A stretch of 64,000 nt of DNA from Rotaria sordida (Eukaryota > Rotifera > Eurotatoria > Philodinida > Philodinidae). The position numbers and the translations under genes were made by a program. The notes below the pieces were generated by a model that was not told where the DNA came from, searched no databases, and worked only from the letters and a program-made list of their open reading frames with translations. The stretch covers positions 1-64,000 of the forward strand of contig CAJNOL010000434.1 in NCBI GenBank assembly GCA_905250125.1. The letters are read 5' to 3'. Within the stretch, counting starts at the first letter, position 1. The number at the start of each line of letters is the position of its first letter. Shown here piece after piece: positions 34,567-44,207 of this stretch.

Positions 34567-34905
34567 CTACTTGTTAACAGTAAGAAGAACGGCTAATAAA
34601 ACAGTTATTATTATGATACAGACAATAATAATAATTATAATAATAATTATTGTCCATTTTTTCCATTTTTTTGTTTTGGTTTCTTTAGGTTTCGTTTTTG
34701 AGGAAGTAGATGTCTGATTGTTTTGTTGCAATGATGATTTTTGTGCAGGATCATATGCATAAATTTCATCAATACATGTAAACAGAGGTTGAGGTGCGAT
34801 TTGATTGTTAGGCACAATGATATAACGTGATGATGTGTATGATTTTTTTCTTACTGGTGTCGGTTCTTGAATATATTCAACTTGAATTGGTCGATTGCTG
34901 ATCAT
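34567..34905 (-). CDS. Small single-pass membrane protein with poly-Ile transmembrane segment
   Basis: 112 aa from the ATG at 34905. The soluble N-terminal part is of mixed composition (P-I-Q-V-E-Y-I-Q-E-P-T-P-V, then Y-I-I-V-P-N-N-Q-I-A-P-Q-P-L). It is followed by a Ser/Thr/Lys linker, a basic stop-transfer stretch K-K-W-K-K-W, and one transmembrane helix near the C-terminus. That helix contains nine consecutive Ile, then V-C-I-I-I-I-T-V-L-L-A-V-L-L. No signal peptide is visible, so it is probably a tail-anchored or type II membrane protein. The poly-Ile is encoded by a mixed ATT/ATA trinucleotide repeat. The family is not recognised. It could also be the last exon of a longer gene, since TAACAG precedes the ATG. 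Confidence 0.55.
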   Translation of the reverse strand: MISNRPIQVEYIQEPTPVRKKSYTSSRYIIVPNNQIAPQPLFTCIDEIYAYDPAQKSSLQQNNQTSTSSKTKPKETKTKKWKKWTIIIIIIIIIVCIIIITVLLAVLLTVNK

Positions 34906-37060
34906 TTTCTGTTAGTTAAATTTTCACTGTCACTTGTTGAGGTTATATAAAATAAGAAAAATATTTTATTATTTTTTTCTCTTCTTACTTGTCTCATCGA
35001 TCGATATTTTTCATGATTGCAAGTAACATAAGAAGTCAACGGAGAAACATTTATGTTTTCTTTTTTAAAGATTTTTTTAGTTCCATAAGAGCTCAAAAAA
35101 AAGCAACAATGTTGATGCACAAACTAAACATTTTACTAAAGAATAACAAATCATTCAAATATGTGATTGTTAAATATAATACAGCTTAGATTTTGTTTTT
35201 TGCGTACATTATTTGTACTTACATAGAAATATTCGCTCAGAAGCTGTCAATGATATTCTATAAATATTTTCAGATTTTATTATTGTGTTGGAACTTATCA
35301 ACTATATGATACTTTCAATTCTTCATCTATTTGTAGTTTCTTTTTTTTTCTTTAACTTTAACATCAAATGGAAATATACGATTTTTTAAAAAACTATTTT
35401 GATCTGCTCTAGATTATTGCATAAATATTATTCTTAATGCAGAATATTTTTTCAATAAATGAATATATTAAAAAAAAAAATAGAATATCATAAAAATATG
35501 TTGAGTTCAATTAATCAATTTTTTTTCGGCATTTGGTATAATACGCATATTCTTTTTTTGCAAATTTAGAAGGTACGATTAATTATGAGATATTCGACGG
35601 TTACTATATAACTTTTTTGTTCCCATAATCGAATTCAACAGCTTTGATTATAGAATAACAAAAGGCAAGTTAATTAAAACAAAACACCTTTATGCATCTA
35701 CTTCGAAAGAGTATATCCTTACTCTAATATGAATGTATTTATATTATAAATACCAGCAATCATATTTAGTAGATTTCGTTTTCTCCTTTGAAAGACACTT
35801 TTTAAAAATTAACTTTATGTATCGGTTAAGGATGTGGGTGTGAGAATTCTTCGGATCATCTCCAAAATCCACTCACACCCTATTTGGTGTTTTCTAAGTG
35901 TCGGATCCGATATCCAACAACTTCCTATCAGAATCCTATACCAAAAAATCAAATGGCTTCCGATAAAATTCTACCGGGAAGTTATTGGATTCTTTCATCT
36001 GCCTATAAGATTCGACGGGATCCAAGTTTGGGATTCTTTATTTTGAGTTTTCAGATAATGTAAGATGTAGAAAGCCCTCTTTGGTTTGATGTTTTACTCA
36101 ATTGAAAAAGTATAACTGATAACAAATATTTGATTTTGTTTTTACTGATTTCGGAATAATATGAAAAGACTTAAATTCTCCTCTATGACCGCAATTATTG
36201 CTCGTTCTTGGAAAATGACCTAGTTTTTTTTTGCTTTGCTATAATTTCTTTCACCAAAATATTAGAATGTTTCTCCGGTGAACTATTCGCTAGTCATTTT
36301 TCTGTATAACCAGCAAAACGGTTTTCATAGGTTTTTTTTTCTAGAACTTGCTTACAGAATAAGCATGAGAAAATCGTATTTACGAATCGCTCTCGAATCA
36401 TTAGCTTCCAATAAAATCAGATAGACAAGTTTTCCTGTGCCGTAAATACTATGTGAACAGAATAGAAACAAAAAGTAAGCGCAGAACGATAAAGTGACCT
36501 ACAATAAATAGAAATTATTATTAATCCATTGTTTCTATTGTTATGGTGATGTGTTGTCATTTATGTCCCAAAAACGAAAGAGGTAAAGAGACAACAGAAT
36601 GGAAAAGGACAACCGTATCTTCTGCATTGGAGTCATGTCTCAGAATCACTGAAATGATGCACTTTTCAATCTATTTGACAAGATTTCTTTTTTTTTCTTG
36701 CTTTGGAGTCACTAATGATACTTCATCATGATTGAGTTGTATAAAATTCTAGAAACTTCGAGAGTTCAACACGAGAAAATCTTCACTCCTTTCATTGTTT
36801 AGTAATGATCAGTCCACTTTTTGATGGAGGTTTCATTTAAGATCCAATTTCTTGTTTATGCAATTTAATATCAAAATGTTTTTTACGCATGAAAAAATAT
36901 AATTTCATGTACAACCAACAGCGCAGCTAACTCGCTACAACCGTCTTTTGATTTTAAAAATTTTATCGACAAACAGAAAAATGAAGAAAGGGAGAAGTTC
37001 ATAGATAGATAATATCACATTCTGTATAGAAAGACAGACAATGTTCAAGAAACAATTTTC
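34906..37060. other. Intergenic with a GC-richer repeat patch
   Basis: No gene found. At 35831-35876 GATGTGGGTGTGAG faces CTCACACCCTA as an inverted pair around 22 bp. Just downstream (35903-36022) another imperfect inverted pair occurs (ATCCAACAACTTCC versus GGAAGTTATTGGAT). This patch is visibly less AT-rich than its surroundings and resembles the sequence at 45881-45945. The rest is AT-rich noise. Confidence 0.4.
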
Positions 37061-37837
37061 TCACAAATCTGGAACGCGCACTCGAATTCTTTTGAGAAGT
37101 CGTGAACTTTTCGATGTAAATGCTGTTCGACCATGAAGTACGCGTTGATTATGTACAATTAGCAAGTCACCAGAAGCTAAACTAATCGAATGACTTGGAT
37201 TGACTTCGATTTTGTTCAATACATGGATGAGAGATTGAAGAGCAGATGCTTTCGCAAATTCATCTTCACCCATTTCTCGCCTCAATGTAGCTTGATTGAA
37301 ACGAATCCACCAGTGGCCTTCAGCAGTCTTGGTCAAAATAGGTGCTCGTACTTGCTGATTAGCTCCTTGCCACCAGGGAAACTGACTCGTCGCAAGATCG
37401 GATATTTGTTGTTCAGTTAGCATTTTTAAAACATCATCTACATTAGTCAATATAGATTTTCCATCACCATCATTTATCGATGGTTGGCAACAGAGTAACA
37501 TCATCACTTGAGCCGGATAAAGAAAGTGTGCACAGTCAGTATGGAGTGGAAAATGGGCATTCGTTGCTGAATAAGCATATTCATTAGTATTCAAAGGATC
37601 TTCTTCAACACGATAGATCACTGAATCTGCTTCCATGGCACGAGATGGCATACGTAAATCACGATGAAATTCACCACCAAAAGCCTTAGCAATCGAGAGA
37701 TAGGATGCATTGTCATCGTCGATAGGAACATTTTTCACTATACATATTCCACTACCAATCGACAAGGCTTTATGAATCTGATTAACAAGGTTTTTCAATT
37801 CGTTTATTCCTTTCCATTGTAACCAGTGAATATACAT
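37061..37837 (-). CDS. TauD/TfdA-like Fe(II)/2-oxoglutarate dioxygenase
   Basis: 258 aa from the first in-frame ATG at 37837; the frame is open ten codons further up, to a CAT after a stop at 37871-37873. Metal ligands are clear: His99-x-Asp101 in F-P-L-H-T-D-C-A-H-F and the distal His235 in V-L-H-G-R-T-A-F. A C-terminal Arg suitable for 2-oxoglutarate (R-L-L-K-R-I-R-V-R) follows. The preceding A-H-F-P-L and following Y-P-A-Q-V-M-M-L-L-C-C-Q-P match TauD/clavaminate-synthase-like enzymes. The substrate is unknown. The gene is intronless and its base composition is clearly less AT-rich than its neighbours, which suggests horizontal origin from bacteria or fungi. The in-frame ORF upstream makes the real N-terminus doubtful: the enzyme could be complete as is, or a nonsense-mutated longer protein. 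Confidence 0.8.
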   Translation of the reverse strand: MYIHWLQWKGINELKNLVNQIHKALSIGSGICIVKNVPIDDDNASYLSIAKAFGGEFHRDLRMPSRAMEADSVIYRVEEDPLNTNEYAYSATNAHFPLHTDCAHFLYPAQVMMLLCCQPSINDGDGKSILTNVDDVLKMLTEQQISDLATSQFPWWQGANQQVRAPILTKTAEGHWWIRFNQATLRREMGEDEFAKASALQSLIHVLNKIEVNPSHSISLASGDLLIVHNQRVLHGRTAFTSKSSRLLKRIRVRVPDL

Positions 37838-37870
37838 TCTTAATGTTTGTTTGCTTCTCTCAACCAAATG

Positions 37871-38098
37871 TTAATTCACAAAAACATATTGTTTGGTTTC
37901 GTTCTTTCCTTTAATGTTAGATAGCGAAGCAAACATGGTTTTGTCTCGAGTCACTACTAGAGGCCACACCGATGAATCACAGTCATGCTCACAAATCATT
38001 TTTTTTGGAAGTGTCTTTTTGTAGTTTTTTCTTGTACGAGTACTCAGAATATTCACTACAACATTTGGTAGACAACGCTGAGTTGTTTTAAAATTCAT
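37871..38098 (-). pseudogene. 75-codon ORF in frame with the dioxygenase, separated by one stop
   Basis: From ATG 38098 the frame reads a basic N-terminus (N-F-K-T-T-Q-R-C-L-P, T-R-T-R-K-N-Y-K-K) that could be a targeting sequence. A globular-looking stretch S-S-V-W-P-L-V-V-T-R-D-K-T-M follows, and then TAA at 37871-37873. The same frame then continues without a break into the dioxygenase. Removal of this single stop would give one continuous frame of about 345 codons, so this may be the lost N-terminal part of the enzyme or an upstream ORF. Confidence 0.4.
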
Positions 38099-38824
38099 CG
38101 TGCAACTAAATCTGATTATAATTGCCTATGGATGTCGCACCTTGCTGTTGTTATTACACAAAATATTTTCTTTGTGTTTCTTTGTATCTGAAAGAATTTT
38201 TCAGTGAAATATATCGGAGGAAAAAATCACGATTATGTTATATTATTAACAAGTTAATCAGAGTTTTTGCTGAAAAACTGTGTTTTTTTAAAATCTGATT
38301 AAAATTGCTTATAATTCGATAATGATCTGAAAATGAATCATTTTATGACTTTTATAATCGATTGAAATATTCATATCATCAAATGTAATTGATTATCGAT
38401 ACTCAATTTGACCATATGATATTTGAAGTTAAAATCATCGTTAGCGTTCATCTGAATTAGATGTATTAGATCAATAAAATATAGACAATGATATTAGAAT
38501 TGTGATTAACTCCATAGAGTATTGAAAAAACATCGAGTTACTGATGTTCATTCCAACAATATGTTCTGGATTTTCAATAGTTTATTGAGACATTACACGA
38601 TATATCCATAAGTGGCTTGCATATATTGTTAAGTTTCATAGTATCCAACAAAAGTATGATTTTTTCTTTTCAAAACCAACACAAGTAGAGGATTCCAAAG
38701 CATATGTAAGACAAATAAGCTAGATACAATTGGCTTTTTAAAGCTTTGTTGTGAAAATTTTAGCAACAACTCATCATCAACCCACAAGTTAGTGGTAAAA
38801 TATTTAGAGCTGTAGGTTTATGCA
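38099..38824. other. Intergenic
   Basis: Upstream region of the dioxygenase ORF. AT-rich, no other feature seen. Confidence 0.45.
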
Positions 38825-39310
38825 GAGCTGTGATATAGCTATCGGAAGAGTTCATTATGGCACAACTTGTCCATCAATGGAGTCACGGATTATGCGGTGA
38901 GCTTTGGATTCAAGCAACTAGGTATGTTGGACTACAACTAGTACTAATTAATAAATCACTAGCAGTGCCTATAAGTGTGTGCAACTGTTGAATACTAGTG
39001 AATTTGCGTTCGTCTTTTCGGAAATACTCTTTTTTAGTCAGAACGATCGAGAGGACGTTTACGCGAGACTAATTCAATGAAGCAGAAACTCTGTGAAGTC
39101 AGCAAAATGGTTTTGGAGTCAACTTCTTCGTAATAGAGTAGTATATCGTGCATACTCCTAAAAATTTACTTTTGATTTTTTTAGTGCTAGTTGTAGCTCA
39201 ACATACTCTAGTTGCTTGGATCCAAAGCTCGCCGCATAATACTATGAGAGTCCATTGATGGACAATTTGTGTCGTGATGAACTCTTCCAATAGCTCTATT
39301 TTCAGCTGCA
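38825..39310. repeat. Long inverted repeat (foldback element)
   Basis: The left arm (about 38825-38945) and right arm (about 39186-39310) are complementary with scattered mismatches. Shared blocks include AGCTAT-GGAAGAGTTCAT, TTGTCCATCAATGGA, TTATGCGG-GAGCTTTGGAT-CAAGCAACTA and TATGTTG-CTACAACTAG. The spacer is about 240 bp with no ORF. Confidence 0.75.
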
Positions 39311-40421
39311 TTGATCGAGTCTAGCTCAAGTTATTGATTCCAGACTGAAAACTAGGATTTTCTAATTTGTAGAAGTTTTCAATGCGAACTTCATATCCCC
39401 GCTATTTCAAAGTCATTTCCCATCAAAATTTTACTGAGGATAGCTGCACCGCTGAGCTTTGTATTGAAGGGTTGTGCGAAAGTAAACGTCAAAAAAATAA
39501 CCGAGATATGACATTCATAAAGTAATGATAATATGCAACTGATATCTCCAGGAAATATCAACCGATTGAGAGCGAGGTGATGCTTGCGATCAGGGTTCAA
39601 TGAGGCCGACACGCAAACAAAATATCAGTTCAAAATGATGGAATACAATGCCATTTCAGAAGGGAGGATACCTATTTTTGTCCACGACTGTATGTTTTTG
39701 TTCTTCGTTTAGATTTATAATTATTCATTTGAATAATTATGCAGGTAGAGTTCAATATAATCTCTTTTTTTCTTCTTTGTTTAGGCTTTACATACTCTCA
39801 GTCTTTAATTCGATTAATCATTCAAGTTTTAAATTTGCAGATATGCTCAATTATTAGTAAATTGAAATAAAGTACTTCTATTTTTTCTCTTTTTCTTATT
39901 TAGATTTAATAATGAGCAATTGATTGTAATCACACGTAAAAGAAATTATGTTGCCAAGTATTTATTTTGTTGTTATTCATTTTTATTACATTAGAACATT
40001 GATGTGCGTGATCAAATTTGAATTATGGCAAACTGATAGTGATGCTTGAAAACATCATAGAGCTTGTCCGGCTAACGGTCAACCAGACTGATTAAAGTAG
40101 AACCTATCTATTTCTCAAGGCTGACTATATCATGTTGTAGAGAACACTTTGCTCTGTCAGAAAATGTAGTCGTTTCTTTTTTTTTCTCATAAAGGAGAGA
40201 AAAGATGCACGACAGACAACATAGGTAGACTTCTTGAAATATCTATCCGTTTTCGTGCTTTTGAAGAAACTTTTGAAAAAAGAACAGAATTTTAACTAAA
40301 AATTGAAGCGTCATATATATTACGCATGGCGAGGTTTGGACTTTCTTCTGATATAATTTTCAGCTGCTTTATCAGTAGTAGAAAAAAACAGGGAATATCT
40401 GAAAACTCCATAAAATCTGAA
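39311..40421. other. Intergenic
   Basis: No gene. TTTTTGTCCACGA at 39675-39687 is a solo terminus of the TA-flanked element family in CFAP58 intron 3. A partner end was not found. Confidence 0.45.
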
Positions 40422-41690
40422 GTGAGTGCGTTACCGATTAGGGCTTTTAGTTTAGTTTACGCCACAATCATACAAGCATTTAAGTTGATACTTAAGAACT
40501 TCCGTTACCTTTCCATGAACTATCAAAGGGCTAGATTGGTTTTTACTTACATGTTTTTTCTGCCGAAAAAAATGGTAACGCACTCACCTTACCGACCCAC
40601 TTCCATGTTTTAAACTCCATATATGTATGTTTGATGAGATGGATTGCTTCTATAATAAATGGCTTTCAATATGATTTATTAATGTTGCTATCTTATAGAG
40701 ATGTCAACAAGCCATGATTTCTCTTGGCTGCACGTATCAGGCTTTAGGTTAAATTGGGTCTGGCAGGTAGACCTACCATCGGAGCTTAGAAGTTTACCAA
40801 TTCATATTTGATCGGTTGATATGTTGACTGAGGATACGTGTGAATTACATTTTGCACCTTCATCATATATTTCATAGAAATCTCGACTGGCTATTTCCTC
40901 CTTTTTCGCAAAGAAATGACAAAATGAAACGAAAACCGAAACCATTACTCGATTGAAATATGGCATAAAAACTTAATAAATGAATATTTCAACTAGAACA
41001 ATTTTTCAATAATATTTTGTCAAAGAAATAGATATAAAATTCATACATTCTTGTTTCTGGACGAAATATGCTATTCAGTATCGATTATAAGAGTGATTTA
41101 ACAGATAACGGAAAAGTACTTGTGATATACTAACAGTTATGGAAGCACAAACATTAGCTCTACGACACTATTTCGTATCCTATTTTTTATTGTGAAATCT
41201 TATATAATTTTGCTACCAAAGTCGAAGAAAGCTATTTTAACACGTCTGAAGTGTGAGAGAAAACAACAAGTCCGCCAGGAAAAAAAATTAGAATATGAAA
41301 AAGTGAGTGCGTTACCAGAACGTGAGTGCGTTACCGTAATATTTTGACTACAGGTCTAAAGCAGCACAATATTTTTAGAAGATTGTTTTACCATTAGATA
41401 GCCCTAATTTTCTGCTACAAACTTTCTATGAATCATATCTCTTAATAACTGAACCATTCGCAGGAATCTTAACATTTATGATACCACTAAGAAAGGGAAG
41501 GGCCTTTTTTGTGAGTGCGTTACTGTCCTGTATTTTCCTTGTAAAATTTGAATAATAAAGCCGATCAGGGTGAAACTTATAGTGGTTGTACAGTTTTGCA
41601 AGATGCATATATACACCAAGTTTCAAGGCTTTACGCTTTACCGTTAGAGAGAAATTCAAATCGAAACTTGACAAAACGTGAGTGCGTTAC
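40422..41690. repeat. Region with six copies of the 13-mer GTGAGTGCGTTAC
   Basis: Copies at 40422-40434 (+), 40575-40587 (reverse), 41303-41315 (+), 41322-41334 (+), 41511-41523 (+) and 41678-41690 (+). All but the last-but-one are followed by C in the repeat orientation (GTTACC); that one has GTTACT. Sequence between copies is not similar and encodes nothing recognisable. The pattern resembles subterminal repeats of a DNA transposon or an array of binding sites. I could not find outer inverted ends. Confidence 0.75.
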
Positions 41691-43266
41691 CTGCGGACAA
41701 CCTCCATAGTTAGAGAGCGACGTGAGATGCTCCGCAGGATTGTATTTGGTCAACAAACGTTGCCATATTCAGTACACCTCAAAAGACTCGTACCACTTGT
41801 TTGCTTGAAGTAATTCGACTATATGCCTGTATAGTAGAGTCTATATGGTTCATTGTATGAACATGTGCTATACGTAATGATTGGCCACTAAATATTACCC
41901 TTTCAGTAGTTTTTCTTCAGATTGTTTAATCCTAACTTGTGTGTCTTTGCTGATTTATGTTGTATAGATTTTTTATAGTTTTTTAATTTAACGCAGTACC
42001 ACTACGATCTACTTTCCATTTTCTCTCTAAACTGCTATCTTATTGGTTTATATTTTTCGAATGTATATTTTTGATTTGCCGAGTTTCTGAAATTCCCAAA
42101 GTTTCCATAATCAGCTGCTTTGAATTTATGTCTGATTCTCGAAGAGATGAAAATTTCGGTAAGTTACGTTTTTTTGGAAATCTGAACATATCACAAGTTT
42201 TACTCTATCTACTCTTCTGACTACGAAAAGCAATTTTGTTGAGAAGAATATGAACTTTGCCGAGGTGACCAAAACATGCAGCAGTATGAAGAGTACTAAT
42301 ATCATTGGATTTTGTACGATCGATTTTTGTAGTTAGCATTGACACTGACTATTTGTGACTTTAGATATACCAACATTCGATACACATAGTAAAGTTCACT
42401 TATGCTCATGACCAGTGAATTTCAGAGAAAAATTAAAATGTTACAACTTTTCTTATCGACAACTCTTTGGTGAAAATTTGATGTTTTGCAATAATGCAAT
42501 ATGTTGTCGAAAGGTTCTTCTTCTCAACATACTCTATTGAGTTAGCTTATAACATAAGAAACAAATCTTCCTCGTGTTTTTTATCCAGAATATTCTTTTA
42601 CAAAATTGTCAATAATGAGCGGCTGAATAAAAATGACAACTTCTTTTACATATTTCGTTTGAAGAAATTACTCGTATTGAATCAAAAACTAAGACACTTG
42701 AAAAAAAGTATAATTATTCAATTTGGCAGATTTTTCTTCAAGTAGTCGTTTCATGGCCAACTCAGCCAAATGTAAAATGGACAGTTAAGAGTCAGTTCAC
42801 TGCTGCTCGTCGTCACCATCATTTTTATTCGTTGGGAAAACAAATATCAATTTAATTTCTCATTTAATAGGTACTTTACTAATAATGAGCTTCGAGATGC
42901 TGTAGACGTGAGCGAAATCACTCAATTTTTTTGACAGAATATATATTATTGATTAAATGACATAAGACCAAACAGTAATGATCTTTACTATGAGAATTTG
43001 GAGCTCTTCTAATATTACAATAAAATTTTTGAGTACAAACTCTGCATAGCATCTCGAAGTTCTGTATGTCAATTTTCGAATGGAAAAAAGTTCATTAATA
43101 AATAGACTGGTTTGTCGATTTTTTGCAAAAGAGCAAGGTTTAATGATTCAATTTAGTGTTGTTTTCATTTTATTAGAAATATTCTTTGAAATATAAAAAG
43201 TTGTACTTTTTGATTTAAAATAAGTAATAGATAAAATAAAAAAATGACCATTATCGAAATCATGAT
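41691..43266. other. Intergenic
   Basis: No supported gene. Directly after the last 13-mer copy, CTGCGGACAACCTCC could be the edge of the repeat-bearing element. The part next to 43266 is the 3' flank of the NCS-like gene. Confidence 0.4.
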
Positions 43267-44207
43267 TCAGCACGAATGTTCGATGAGTAAAGTACCAATG
43301 CCGTTATCTTCATCTATCCAGTTAGTATTTCCAATGTTAATAAACTGATCACGTGATAAACACTTGCTCTTACTTTCATCAACGATTTGAAGCAAATGAG
43401 TTATTTGTTGCTGAGAGATGGTAGCACCACATTTCTGATTTGTCGGATGTCCAATAAGTTCGTACAAAGATGCGAAGAGTAGTTCGATTTTTTTTTGGGG
43501 CAATGAACTAGTTAAAGAGTAACATGATAAAAGAAAATGAAGGATAAAACTATGAAAACAAACCCTTGGTGACGAGTATCAAACATATCGAATAAAAAGC
43601 CAAGATACGATTCATCTAATCAATAAAGATAAAAAGATTACTTAATTGTCGCTATTTTCTTTAAAATTGAGCATCTAAAGTGCAATATGTTTCTGTTGAA
43701 CAAAAGAATTTATCATTTAAAGATGATCTCAAATTCAAACAACTTTCAAGACTACGGTTTCATCATTAAAAGAAAACTTTTTTAATAAAAAATAAATGCT
43801 GTATAAAAGTATATCTATTATCTCACCATTATTCAATTGACAATTAAGAATAATAAATTCAGTGAATTCAAGAAATCCTTTTTGACCTTTATCACTAAAA
43901 ACAAATATAATTCAATCTAGTTTTTGTTCAAATAAAACTTGTTTGTTTACCACAAATTAAATAAATAATTAGAAAAGTTATGAACATTACCAGTAGGCCA
44001 GATTTCTTGTAAAATACTTGTAAATTGTTCTTTCATCAATCGTCCATCTTTAGAAATTTTTAAAAATTGATCATGTCGTCGACAAACTTCGTTGTCAATT
44101 AAATTTGTATGTCGACATATATACTGAATTTGACTGAATGTTAATGCCGTAAATTCTTTCTCTATTGGTTGTTGTTCATTGGACAATTTTGATTTTTGAT
44201 GTCCCAT
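43267..44207 (-). CDS. Neuronal-calcium-sensor-like protein with degenerate EF-hands, 4 exons
   Basis: Exons on the minus strand: 44207-43951, 43894-43827, 43615-43564, 43507-43267. Introns are GT-AG and frames close (618 nt, 205 aa; NCS proteins about 190). The N-terminus M-G-H-Q-K-S-K-L matches the myristoylated start of frequenin/NCS-1 (M-G-K-S-N-S-K-L). The order F-L-K-I-S-K-D-G-R-L, I-W-P-T-G-N-V-H-N-F, Y-L-F-N-L-C-D-K-G-Q-K-G-F-L-E-F-T-E-F-I follows the NCS EF1-EF2 layout. It continues E-S-Y-L-G-F-L-F-D-M-F-D-T-R-H-Q-G-S-L (EF3) and L-Q-I-V-D-E-S-K-S-K-C-L (EF4). The loops D-K-G-Q-K-G, D-T-R-H-Q-G and D-E-S-K-S-K lack the acidic ligands at positions 3 and 5. Calcium binding is therefore doubtful; the protein may be a calcium-insensitive membrane adaptor. 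Confidence 0.8.
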
